Part shown: one piece after another, positions 1-7,774 of the stretch
Numbering within the stretch: position 1 is the stretch's first letter
Layout: every line of letters starts with the position of its first letter
Source: Brevundimonas sp.
GTDB taxonomy: Bacteria > Pseudomonadota > Alphaproteobacteria > Caulobacterales > Caulobacteraceae
Reading direction: 5' to 3'
Assembly (NCBI RefSeq): GCF_029946145.1
Contig: NZ_JAQSDY010000022.1
Span: forward strand, 1-64,000
DNA: 64,000 nucleotides
Notes under the pieces: generated by a model
Told to the model about the DNA's origin: nothing
What the model saw: only the letters and a program-made list of their open reading frames with translations
Databases searched by the model: none
Position numbers and translations under genes: made by a program

Positions 1-120
1 TCAACACCTCCACTTTGGCACATCGATGCCGTCGGGGGGCGTCCACCCCATCGCTAAGGGTCGCATTGCGCTTTCGGCTTCCAGCCTGAGAGCGACCCCT
101 TAAGCAACCCAGCCGACTAA
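1..120. other. structured non-coding left edge, identity unknown
   Basis: No convincing protein frame is present. Several stems can be drawn: GGCA/TGCC around 18-31, GGGG/CCCC around 36-50, and a long hairpin in which AAGGGTCGC near 56 pairs with GCGACCCCTT near 95-104 with one bulged base. This could be the tail of a structured RNA that begins outside the window, or simply a terminator region. I could not match it to tmRNA, RNase P, 6S or SRP RNA. Confidence 0.25.
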
Positions 121-152
121 GACGGAATAGTTCTCAGGATCATCCACGGCGG

Positions 153-214
153 CGCTCCAGTCGATTGAAGAGGCCCGGTCGCCAGATCGGGCCTTTTTCA
201 ATTCCGCCCGGGCG
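153..214 (+). repeat. first copy of tRNA-end/terminator repeat
   Basis: The copy starts with the last bases of a tRNA acceptor (CGCTCCA), runs through a short spacer and a hairpin AGGCCCG...CGGGCCT followed by TTTTT, and ends in CCGCCCGGGCG. The same block recurs at 261-323 with one inserted T. It looks like a rho-independent tRNA terminator duplicated together with the 3' end of its tRNA. Confidence 0.8.
172..198 (+). terminator. rho-independent terminator, copy 1
   Basis: A seven-base-pair GC-rich stem (GGCCCG-type arms) is followed by five T residues. It is the terminator part of the duplicated block and an exact relative of the one at 280-306. Confidence 0.7.
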
Positions 215-222
215 GCGTGAGT

Positions 223-267
223 TTGCCAAGGTTGGGGTCGAGAGTTCGAATCTCTTCGCCCGCTCCA
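223..267 (+). pseudogene. 3' half of tRNA-Gly(GCC), 5' half missing
   Basis: From 223 the sequence reads as an anticodon loop TTGCCAA (anticodon GCC at 225-227), the 3' anticodon stem, a variable region, a T arm GAGAG-TTCGAAT-CTCTT, an acceptor strand CGCCCGC, a discriminator T and CCA. The matching 5' acceptor strand, D arm and 5' anticodon stem are absent; unrelated repeat sequence lies there instead. This is therefore a tRNA fragment, not a working tRNA. Such 3' halves are typical of integrase attachment sites or of recombination between tRNA ends; no integrase gene is visible here. Confidence 0.75.
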
Positions 268-323
268 GTCGATTGAAGAGGCCCGGTCGCCAGATCGGGC
301 CTTTTTCAATTTCCGCCCGGGCG
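261..323 (+). repeat. second copy of tRNA-end/terminator repeat
   Basis: This repeats 153-214 almost exactly, with one extra T in the T-rich tract. Sequence after it (about 324-347) still resembles, in degenerate form, the tRNA-Gly anticodon region that follows the first copy, which suggests an older tandem array that is decaying. Confidence 0.8.
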
Positions 324-452
324 TCCGGGTTGGCCAGGGTTGGGCCGGCATGCTGATCGCCCCACGGGCGAAAGCGGGCTGGTCCGGTTCGCCGTTTGCA
401 AGGTATCTCCCGAAGTGGCGCGCGGGGCGCCAGAACGGGACAGTCGAGTCGC

Positions 453-2249
453 ATGTTTCTCGAAGGCCAGGTCAACTGGATGTGGGTTTGGGGCGCCGCC
501 GCGGCGTTCGGCTGGGCCGTGGCCGTCGTCGCGATCTTCTTCGCCCTGCGCAAGAGCACCCAGCATGGCAGCGCCTCGGACCAGCTGGACCTCATCCAGC
601 GCATGGCCGAGGATTCGCAGAAGCGGCTGTTCGAGACGCTGAACGCCATTCCCGTGGCCCTGGTCGAGACCGACAAACAGGGCAAATTCGTCTTCGCCAA
701 CCGCGCCGCGCATCAGCTGCTGGGACGCAAGGACGCTGAACTGATCGGCCTGCGGTTCCATTCGGCGACCTGGGGCATCACCTTCCCCGACGGCCGTCCG
801 GTGCCGCCCGACCTGCTGCCCAGCGCCCGCGCGCTGCGGGGCCAGACGGTCAAGGGCTTCCAGCACCTGCTGGCCAATCCCGCCTCGCGCCGAAAGATGC
901 TGGTCTCGGTGACGGCCATGCCGATCGAGAACGACCTGGGCCAGATCACCGGCTCGACCGCCGCTCTCGTCGAGAGCGAAGGCCTGCAGACGCCCGAATT
1001 CATCATGCCGGACGTCGCGCCCGCCGCTCCGTACGACGGCCTGACCCGGCGCGTGTTCGACGCCGCCTCCAGCGCCCTGGTCGTCATCGGTCCGGACGGA
1101 GAGATGCGCGAGGCCAACCGCACAGCCCTGCTGCTGCTGGGCCGCGAGGACGCCGCCGGCGACTTCGCCGACCTCTTCCTGGCCGAGGACGAGCGGATCG
1201 AGGGCCGGCAGACCTTGAAGGCCGCCCTGTCCGCCCCGGCGGGCGAGGCCGATCCCATCCTTTCGCGGAACGGCGGCGGCGACGGCGTGCGCTGGTCCAT
1301 CCTGCCGTTGGCGAACGCCGACGGCGTCGTGGACGCCCTGCTGCTGGCCGGCGAGCGCGGGGGGGCCGCGGTCCAGGCCGACAACGGCGACGCGCCGCTG
1401 GTCGAGGTCGTCCCGGCGATCGACGCCTCGCCCGAGGTCGAGGCCCTGCGCGTGGCGGCGGACGCCGCCCGCCAGCAGGCTGACGAGGCGCTGGCCGCGG
1501 CCGCCACCGCCCACGAGGAGGCCCGCGCCGCGCGCGCCGCGGCGGCGAAGGCCGAGCGGGACGCCGAAGCCCAGCTGCAAGGCGGGCGCCGGATGGAGAA
1601 TGTCGGCCGTCTGACCGGCGGACTGGCGCATGACTTCAACGCCCTGCTGGGCGTCATGACCGGGGCGCTGGACATGATGCTGCGTCAGGCCGACGACCCC
1701 GTCCGCGTGCGCCGCATCGGCCAGGCGGCGCTGGCCGCCGGCCAGAAAGGCGAACTGCTGACCCGCCGCCTCACCGCCTTCTCCCAGGGTGACGACGAAC
1801 CGGTCCTGCGCGTGCTGGACGCCGGGGTGCTGTTGCGCGGCATGGAGGGCCGGCTGCGGGCCATGGCCGGGCCGGGTGTCGACCTGATGATCGAGGCCCC
1901 GTCCGTCGAGACCCCGGTGCGGCTGGATCCCGTCGCCTTCGAGGGCGCGGTCACCGGCCTGACGCGTAACGCTGTCGACGCCGTCGCCGGCCAGGGTTCG
2001 GTCGCGGTGCGGCTGGAGGCGATGCTGGAAGGCGGTGTCCGCCTGAGCGTCCGCGACAACGGTCCGGGCATGGACCGCGACCTGGCCGCCCGCGCGGTCG
2101 AACCCTTCTTCACCACCCGCGAGGGCGCGGCGGGTCTGGGCCTGTCCCAGGCCTATGCCTTCTCGCGCCAGTCGGGCGGCGTCCTGTCGATCGACAGCGC
2201 GCCGGGCGAGGGCGCCGAGGTCTCCATCACCCTGCCCAACGCCGGCTGA
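453..2249 (+). CDS. PAS-domain sensor histidine kinase
   Basis: This is a predicted membrane-anchored histidine kinase of about 598 residues. One N-terminal membrane segment (about residues 8-29) is followed by two PAS-like domains (about 56-165 and 200-300), an Ala/Glu-rich coiled coil (about 330-380), an H-box GGLAHDFNALLG with phospho-acceptor His393, and a HATPase domain with an N-box (NAVDAV), DNGPGMD, an FFTT loop and GLGLS. No receiver domain is attached, so the partner must be encoded elsewhere. I chose the ATG at 453 because the membrane segment then starts at once; an ATG at 396 would add 19 unlikely residues. The H-box resembles hybrid kinases such as FixL or CckA, but the signal is unknown. 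Confidence 0.85.
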   Translation: MFLEGQVNWMWVWGAAAAFGWAVAVVAIFFALRKSTQHGSASDQLDLIQRMAEDSQKRLFETLNAIPVALVETDKQGKFVFANRAAHQLLGRKDAELIGLRFHSATWGITFPDGRPVPPDLLPSARALRGQTVKGFQHLLANPASRRKMLVSVTAMPIENDLGQITGSTAALVESEGLQTPEFIMPDVAPAAPYDGLTRRVFDAASSALVVIGPDGEMREANRTALLLLGREDAAGDFADLFLAEDERIEGRQTLKAALSAPAGEADPILSRNGGGDGVRWSILPLANADGVVDALLLAGERGGAAVQADNGDAPLVEVVPAIDASPEVEALRVAADAARQQADEALAAAATAHEEARAARAAAAKAERDAEAQLQGGRRMENVGRLTGGLAHDFNALLGVMTGALDMMLRQADDPVRVRRIGQAALAAGQKGELLTRRLTAFSQGDDEPVLRVLDAGVLLRGMEGRLRAMAGPGVDLMIEAPSVETPVRLDPVAFEGAVTGLTRNAVDAVAGQGSVAVRLEAMLEGGVRLSVRDNGPGMDRDLAARAVEPFFTTREGAAGLGLSQAYAFSRQSGGVLSIDSAPGEGAEVSITLPNAG

Positions 2250-2313
2250 CGCCCGCCTCTTTCGCCCGCTTCACAGACCGGTGTATGATTAACGCGGGTT
2301 GGGAGGCTCGAAA

Positions 2314-2799
2314 ATGAAGCTGTTGCGTCTGATCGTGATGCTGGCGGTGCTTGGCTATGCCGGGTGGCTGGCCTGGCCGTTCATCTCTCCGCTGATAGAG
2401 GGCGCGGCGCCGGATGCGGCGATAACCCGCGCGGGGGCCGAGGCCTCGGCGGGCGGCGAACTGTTCGGCTTCCTGCCGATGTGTATGCTGTGGGCCGGCG
2501 CGATCGGTCTGTATGTGATCGCCGCCCTGTTGCTGGGCGCCGGGAACACCCGGGCGGCTGTGGCCTATTTCCTGGGCTTCGCCGCCGATGTGGTTCTGCG
2601 GCTGGCCATCGACCGTCAGGGTGATATCGGCGCCCGCTCGGCCGGACCCACGACCATGGCGGCGCCCGAGGGGATCGGCGGCCTGCCGGTCGAACCGGTC
2701 TGGCTGGTGCTGGGCGCCCTGTTCCTGCTGGGCGTGCTGGTGCTGGTCGCCAGCCGCCGCATTCGGCGCAAGCGCACGGCCGGCCAGCTGAATTTCTGA
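2314..2799 (+). CDS. small membrane protein, unknown function
   Basis: The protein has about 161 residues. A signal-anchor segment (residues about 4-24) is followed by a hydrophobic pair around residues 55-95 and a last membrane segment near 130-150, ending in a basic RRIRRKR cytoplasmic tail. The ATG at 2314 is preceded by GGGAGG at 2301-2306, so I prefer it to the TTG at 2299. It lies 64 bases after the kinase and could be co-transcribed with it. I do not recognise a family. Confidence 0.7.
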   Translation: MKLLRLIVMLAVLGYAGWLAWPFISPLIEGAAPDAAITRAGAEASAGGELFGFLPMCMLWAGAIGLYVIAALLLGAGNTRAAVAYFLGFAADVVLRLAIDRQGDIGARSAGPTTMAAPEGIGGLPVEPVWLVLGALFLLGVLVLVASRRIRRKRTAGQLNF

Positions 2800-2928
2800 C
2801 GCCCGCCTGAATCCGGCGTCTGTTGAAGGGGCTTCGCCGCGCCTATATGCGGCGCCGCGGTTGACGCTCGCGGGCGGCGCCGTCAGGTTCCGCGCGCCTT
2901 CCCGCGCCCACGACATACGAGAGACTCC

Positions 2929-4338
2929 ATGGCCGATTCCCCCAGCACCTATGACGTCGTCATCATTGGCGGCGGGCCGGGCGGATATAACGCGGCCATC
3001 CGGGCCGGCCAGCTGGGGCTGAAGGCCGCCTGCATCGAGATGCGGGACACCCTGGGCGGGACCTGCCTGAATGTCGGCTGCATGCCGTCCAAGGCCCTGT
3101 TGCACGCCTCGGAGCTGTTCGAGGCGGTGACGAAGGAGTTCCCGACGCTCGGTATCGAGGTCGGGGCGCCGAAGCTGAACCTGGCGCAGATGATGGCCCA
3201 GAAGGCCGAGAGCGTCGGCGCCCTGACCAAGGGCATCGAATTCCTGTTCAAGAAGAACAAGGCCGACTGGATCAAGGGCCGCGGCCGCATCGTCGGCAAG
3301 GGTCAGGTCGAGGTGACGGCCGCCGATGGTTCGAAGACGATCCTGACGGCGAAGGATATCGTCATCGCCACCGGCTCGGAGCCGACGCCGCTGCCGGGCG
3401 TGGCCTTCGAGGCCGACAAGGTCGTGGACTCGACCGGGGCCCTGTCGCTGCCCGCCGTGCCGAAGCATCTGATCGTGGTCGGCGCCGGCATCATCGGCCT
3501 GGAGCTGGGCTCGGTCTGGCGCCGTCTGGGCGCGCAGGTGACGGTGGTGGAATACCTCGACCGCATCACGCCCGGCATGGACAAGGACGTGGCGACCGCC
3601 TTCCAGCGCGCCCTGACCAAACAGGGCATGACCTTCAGGCTGGGGGCGAAGGTGACGGCGGCGAAGACCGGCAAGGACGGGGTGGAGCTGACCCTCGAGC
3701 CCGCCGCCGGCGGGCCCGCCGAGACGCTCAGGGGCGACGTGGTTCTGGTCGCCATCGGTCGACGTCCGTATACGGACGGTCTGGGGCTCGAGACCGTCGG
3801 GGTCGAGGCGGACAAGCGCGGCTTCCTCGCCGGTGACCACTTCAAGGTCGCCGACGGCGTCTGGGTTATGGGCGACGTGACCCATGGCCCGATGCTGGCG
3901 CACAAGGCCGAGGAAGACGCCGTGGCCGTGATCGAGCTGATCGCCGGCAAGGCGGGTCATGTCGACTACAACCTGGTGCCGAGCGTGGTCTACACGTCGC
4001 CGGAAGTGGCCTGGGTCGGCAGGACCGAGGACCAGCTGAAGGCTGACGGCGTCGCCTACAAGGCCGGAAAATTCCCGTTCGCCGCCAATTCGCGCGCGAA
4101 GATCAACCACGAAACCGAGGGTTTCGTGAAGGTGCTGGCCGATGCGACGACCGACCGCATCCTGGGAGTTCACATCCTGGGACCACAGGCCGGCGAGATA
4201 ATCGGCGAGGCCTGCGTGGCCATGGCCTTTGGCGGGTCGTCGGAAGACATCGCCCGCATCTGCCATCCGCATCCGACCCGCTCGGAAGCCGTCAAACAGG
4301 CGGCCATGGGCGTCGAAGGCTGGACGATGCAGGCCTGA
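2929..4338 (+). CDS. lpdA: dihydrolipoyl dehydrogenase (E3)
   Basis: This cytoplasmic flavoprotein reoxidises the dihydrolipoyl groups of 2-oxo-acid dehydrogenase or glycine-cleavage complexes, passing electrons to NAD+. Visible landmarks are the FAD-binding GGGPGGY at residues 14-20, the redox disulfide C46-LNVG-C51, the NAD-binding GAGIIGLELG in the middle, and the dimer-interface HPT...E pair (His448, Glu453) at the C terminus. Its 469 residues are normal for the family. No E1 or E2 gene is adjacent, so it may be a shared E3. Confidence 0.97.
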   Translation: MADSPSTYDVVIIGGGPGGYNAAIRAGQLGLKAACIEMRDTLGGTCLNVGCMPSKALLHASELFEAVTKEFPTLGIEVGAPKLNLAQMMAQKAESVGALTKGIEFLFKKNKADWIKGRGRIVGKGQVEVTAADGSKTILTAKDIVIATGSEPTPLPGVAFEADKVVDSTGALSLPAVPKHLIVVGAGIIGLELGSVWRRLGAQVTVVEYLDRITPGMDKDVATAFQRALTKQGMTFRLGAKVTAAKTGKDGVELTLEPAAGGPAETLRGDVVLVAIGRRPYTDGLGLETVGVEADKRGFLAGDHFKVADGVWVMGDVTHGPMLAHKAEEDAVAVIELIAGKAGHVDYNLVPSVVYTSPEVAWVGRTEDQLKADGVAYKAGKFPFAANSRAKINHETEGFVKVLADATTDRILGVHILGPQAGEIIGEACVAMAFGGSSEDIARICHPHPTRSEAVKQAAMGVEGWTMQA

Positions 4339-4354
4339 TCTCCGGATCGCTCCG

Positions 4355-5338
4355 CTAGACGCCGGGGATTTCGAGCCTGCGGGAGGTCTGACGGCGGAGG
4401 CCCTCGAAGACCACCAGATTGCCCGGGAAGTCCAGGGTGACCTCGCGGAACCGGCCCAGCAGGTCCGCGCCGATCAGCAGGGCCGGCCGTCCCGCCAGGC
4501 CCAGGGTCTCGAAACAGTGCAGGTCGGCGAAGAGCATCGGCGTGGGTCCCAGCCGCTGCGGTCCGAACCTGAGGTCGTCGACCATCGCCAGGTCCGCGCT
4601 GAGGCTTTGACCCGTCACGCCGTAGATCGGCACCTGGCGGGCCAAGCGGCCGCCGTCCCGGCGACGCGCCGCCGCGGCCTGGCGCAGCGCCAGATTGCCG
4701 ATCGAATACTGCGCTCCGCTGTCGATGAAGGCCGCCGTGGGCTGACCGTCCACGAGGATCTGGGTCATGATCATCTGGCCGAAGCGGCCGCGGCCCGCGC
4801 GCATGCCCTCGCGGCGCAGGCGGGACCCGGTGACCATGTCGCCGCCCATGAGGACGCTGACGCCCCGCACATTCAGGGTGGCCGTGCGGCGCACGACGTT
4901 GAACTTCAGCCTGAAGCGGTCCAGCACGTCCAGGCCGATCAGACCGTCCGCGCCCAGTTGATCCCGCGGGAATACCGGGCAGGCGAGGTTGCGGAATCCC
5001 AGCCCGCTGAGCTGCAGCCGGTCGATCGCCACGCTGCGCGTCACCCGGGCTTCCGTGATCCCGTGAACCAGCACGGACTGCAGCGGAGGCAGGGCCAGCT
5101 GATTCGCCAGGGTATCCGCGATCGAGGTCGTGCCCGCGCCGGTGTCGATCACGAAGGTGAAGGGTCCGCGCCCGTCGACATAGACCGCGGCGCCGACGCG
5201 GGTGAACAGATTGCTCAGCAGCTGGATGGGCCGATCCTCGATCAGCGGCTCCAGCGGATCCTGTGCGGCGGCGGGACCGGTGGGAAGGCCCAGGGCCCCC
5301 AGTCCGGCCAGCAAGGCGCGTCGGTCCATACCTGTCAT
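4355..5338 (-). CDS. secreted retropepsin-like aspartic protease, bilobed
   Basis: The 327-residue protein has an N-terminal signal with two arginines (MDRRALLAG) and an alanine-rich cleavage region, so export by Sec or possibly Tat is likely. Two aspartic-protease motifs occur, FVIDTGAGTTSI in the first half and FIDSGAQYSIG in the second. One chain therefore carries both active-site lobes, unlike single-lobed retroviral enzymes that must dimerise. It converges on lpdA with 16 bases between stops. The substrate is unknown. An alternative ATG lies three codons downstream at 5329. Confidence 0.8.
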   Translation of the reverse strand: MTGMDRRALLAGLGALGLPTGPAAAQDPLEPLIEDRPIQLLSNLFTRVGAAVYVDGRGPFTFVIDTGAGTTSIADTLANQLALPPLQSVLVHGITEARVTRSVAIDRLQLSGLGFRNLACPVFPRDQLGADGLIGLDVLDRFRLKFNVVRRTATLNVRGVSVLMGGDMVTGSRLRREGMRAGRGRFGQMIMTQILVDGQPTAAFIDSGAQYSIGNLALRQAAAARRRDGGRLARQVPIYGVTGQSLSADLAMVDDLRFGPQRLGPTPMLFADLHCFETLGLAGRPALLIGADLLGRFREVTLDFPGNLVVFEGLRRQTSRRLEIPGV

Positions 5339-5421
5339 GCAGTTTACGCTCCGCGCCGCCTCCCCAGCGGATGGACCGTCACTGTAAGCGCGCCCAGGCG
5401 ATCCTGACCAGCCCGTCGCTC

Positions 5422-6351
5422 TCAGCGTCTCGGATGTGCGGCGGAATATGCTTCAAGCAGGTGTTTTGCGTCGACGGCGGTGTATTTCTGGGTGGTCGAC
5501 AGACTGGCGTGGCCCAGCAGTTCCTGGATGGCCCTCAGGTCCGCCCCGGCGCCCAGAAGGTGGGTGGCGAAGCTGTGGCGCAGGGCGTGCGGCGTGGCCG
5601 AGGCGGGCAGCCCCAGCCGGCCGCGCAGGCGCTGGACCATCGCCTGGACGTGGCGGGGCGTCAGCGGCCCCCCACGCCGCGCCCGGAACAGGGCGTCCCC
5701 GGGTTCCAGCGGAAAGGGCAGCAGCGCCAGCCAGGCGTCCACAGCCGTCCGCACGGCCGGCAGGACCGGGGCCATCCGGGTCTTGCCGCCCTTGCCGGTG
5801 ATGCGCAGCGTCTCCGGCAGGGGTGCGTCGGCGAAGGTCAGGGACAGGGCTTCCGATATCCGCAGGCCGCAGCCGTACAGGAGGGTCAGGACGGCGCGGT
5901 CGCGCGCGGCCTCCCACGGTTCGGCGTCGGGGTCGGCCTCTGGCTCCTGCATCAGGCCGCGGGCCTGATCCTCGCTGACCGGCCGGGGCAGGGAGGCCTT
6001 GATCCGCGGGCCGCGCACCAGGGCCAGCTGCGGCGCCGGGGTGGCGCAGCGCCGGTCGAGGAAGCCGTGGAACGCCCGGATGGCCGACAGGGTCTGGCTG
6101 ATCGACCGCGCCGCCAGCGGATGGTCGCCGCCGCGCCGCTCGGCCAGATGGGCCCGGACCTCGGCGGCGGTGACGGTTCCGAGGTCAGCCAGCTTCTGGG
6201 GTTCGCCGCGATGGCGCTGCAGAAAGGCCAGATAGGTCCGGCCGATGCGGCCATAGGCTTCCAGCGTATTGGCGGCCAGACGCCGCTCGTGGGCCAGATG
6301 CTCCAGCCAGGCCGAAAGGGCCTCGTCCGCGCTCAGCTGAGAATGGGCCAT
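5422..6351 (-). CDS. xerC: tyrosine recombinase XerC
   Basis: This site-specific recombinase resolves chromosome dimers at dif together with XerD. The 309 residues comprise an N-terminal SAM-like DNA-binding domain and a catalytic domain with the first Arg in GCGLRISEA, the beta-hairpin Lys in GKGGKTR, H255-x-x-R258, H281 in LLGHASL and nucleophile Tyr290. The ATG at 6351 sits inside the last codons of the upstream DUF484 gene, so the two are probably translationally coupled. A much longer upstream reading frame exists but is only the shadow of the DUF484 gene. Confidence 0.95.
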   Translation of the reverse strand: MAHSQLSADEALSAWLEHLAHERRLAANTLEAYGRIGRTYLAFLQRHRGEPQKLADLGTVTAAEVRAHLAERRGGDHPLAARSISQTLSAIRAFHGFLDRRCATPAPQLALVRGPRIKASLPRPVSEDQARGLMQEPEADPDAEPWEAARDRAVLTLLYGCGLRISEALSLTFADAPLPETLRITGKGGKTRMAPVLPAVRTAVDAWLALLPFPLEPGDALFRARRGGPLTPRHVQAMVQRLRGRLGLPASATPHALRHSFATHLLGAGADLRAIQELLGHASLSTTQKYTAVDAKHLLEAYSAAHPRR

Positions 6352-7034
6352 CGTTCGGCGGTCCGTTCCACCACCCGGGCGATGAAGGCCACCAGCTCGC
6401 AGCCCATGGTCGGGGCGAAACCGTCTTCCTCGGGCGAGCCGAAGGCGCAGATGGCGTGGCGCGCCGGGACGTCGGCGCCGGGGAATTGCGGGGCCATGCG
6501 GATCAGGGCGACCGACTTCACCTCCGCCTCGGCCGCGCCGAACAGGTTCAGGCCGTCGAAATTGGGGCCCAGCCAGGTCAGCCCGTGCTCGCCCAGCAGG
6601 GCGTCGACGCCGCCGGTCTCGAGCGCGCGCCAGCCGAACGGCACGCCGCCGGGCTTTTCCAGTGCGATGGCGGCCCCAGCCAGGCCGAACCGCCCCTGCG
6701 CCACGGCGTCGAGACGGCGAGCCAGATCGGAGGGATTGCGCGCCTCCATCAGATCCAGGGCGGCGACATGGGTCTGGGTCTGGGCGGCGAAATTGGCGCG
6801 GGCGATGGACTCGATGCGTTTGCGGGCGTCGGCCTCGCGCTCGGCGACTTCTTCCAGCCGCGTCAGGGCGGCGCGGCCGAACTCCACGACATTGCGTCCG
6901 TGGGGCTTGAGCCCGATCTCTTCTAGCAGGGAGCGGTCGTCCAGCAGGATCTGGGCGTTGGCCTGAAGCCACGCCCGGATTTCCGGCCAGTGAGGCTCTT
7001 CCGGCTTGGTCGAGAGGTCAGGCGAAACGCTCAC
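6333..7034 (-). CDS. DUF484 family protein
   Basis: The predicted protein has 233 residues and starts at a GTG. It has a short helical N terminus containing a coiled-coil stretch and a C-terminal GAF-like fold typical of DUF484. In many proteobacteria this family is encoded directly upstream of xerC, as here, and the reading frames overlap by 19 bases. Its molecular role is not established; the context suggests a link to chromosome-dimer resolution or cell-division control. Confidence 0.85.
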   Translation of the reverse strand: MSVSPDLSTKPEEPHWPEIRAWLQANAQILLDDRSLLEEIGLKPHGRNVVEFGRAALTRLEEVAEREADARKRIESIARANFAAQTQTHVAALDLMEARNPSDLARRLDAVAQGRFGLAGAAIALEKPGGVPFGWRALETGGVDALLGEHGLTWLGPNFDGLNLFGAAEAEVKSVALIRMAPQFPGADVPARHAICAFGSPEEDGFAPTMGCELVAFIARVVERTAERWPILS

Positions 7035-7090
7035 AGACCTCTCCTCGAGGCATCGACTGCAGGATGACGTTCCTGGGGAGGTATCGATCC

Positions 7091-7744
7091 TTACAGGATC
7101 GATTGGCCGGTCTTGCCCCAGTCCGCCAGGAAGGCATCAAGCCCCTTGTCGGTTAACGGGTGTTTGACCAGGGCCTTGAAAACGTCGGCCGGGAGGGTCG
7201 CGGCGTCGGCGCCGGCCATGGCGGCGGCGCTGACATGGTTCGGATTGCGCAGGCTGGCGGCCAGAATCTGCGTGTCGAAGCCGTGCACGTCGTACAGCAC
7301 CCGGATTTCCTCCAGCAGGCCGATGCCGTCCGCGCCATGGTCCTCCAGCCGACCGACGAACGGCGAGATGAAGGTGGCGCCGGCCTTGGCGGCCAGCATG
7401 GCCTGGGCGGCCGAGAAGCACAGGGTGACGTTGGTCCGGATCCCCTTGTCGGCGAAGGCCCGCGCCGCGCGCAGCCCGTCCCACGTCAGCGGCAGTTTCA
7501 CGACGACGTTGGGGGCGATGGCGGCCAGCTTGTCGCCTTCCTTCACCATGGTCTCGAAATCGGTCGCCACGGCCTCGGCGGAGATCGGGCCCTCGACGAG
7601 GGCGCAAATCTCGGCGATGACCTCGGCGATGTTGCGACCGGATTTGGCGATCAGCGAAGGATTGGTGGTGACGCCGTCCACCATGCCGGTGGGGACCATG
7701 TCCTTGATGACGGCGACGTCGGCTGTGTCGAGGAAGAGTTTCAT
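7091..7744 (-). CDS. fsa: transaldolase-like fructose-6-phosphate aldolase
   Basis: This 217-residue protein belongs to the short TalC/FSA transaldolase family that forms a (beta/alpha)8 barrel. The start MKLFLDTAD, the VTTNPSL motif at 25-31 and the Schiff-base Lys83 in [10 protein letters not shown] are all present. Sequence alone cannot separate fructose-6-phosphate aldolase from true transaldolase activity. It is divergent from priA with only 30 bases between start codons, so the two promoters must overlap or lie inside the genes. Confidence 0.9.
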   Translation of the reverse strand: MKLFLDTADVAVIKDMVPTGMVDGVTTNPSLIAKSGRNIAEVIAEICALVEGPISAEAVATDFETMVKEGDKLAAIAPNVVVKLPLTWDGLRAARAFADKGIRTNVTLCFSAAQAMLAAKAGATFISPFVGRLEDHGADGIGLLEEIRVLYDVHGFDTQILAASLRNPNHVSAAAMAGADAATLPADVFKALVKHPLTDKGLDAFLADWGKTGQSIL

Positions 7745-7774
7745 GAGCGTCTCTCTAGCGGAGCGGGCCGGGCG

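Noticed and set aside
100..700. Minus-strand frames with RDSNSRP- and RFELSTPTLA-like peptides
   Set aside because: These are translations of a tRNA 3' end and the repeat around it, a well-known source of false genes.
2227..4272. Long minus-strand frame of 681 codons
   Set aside because: It lies opposite lpdA, has His/Gln/Gly/Arg-rich shadow composition and no recognisable domain.
5422..6351. XerC-like recombinase as sign of a mobile element
   Set aside because: It is the housekeeping xerC with its usual DUF484 neighbour, and has no attachment site or cargo nearby.
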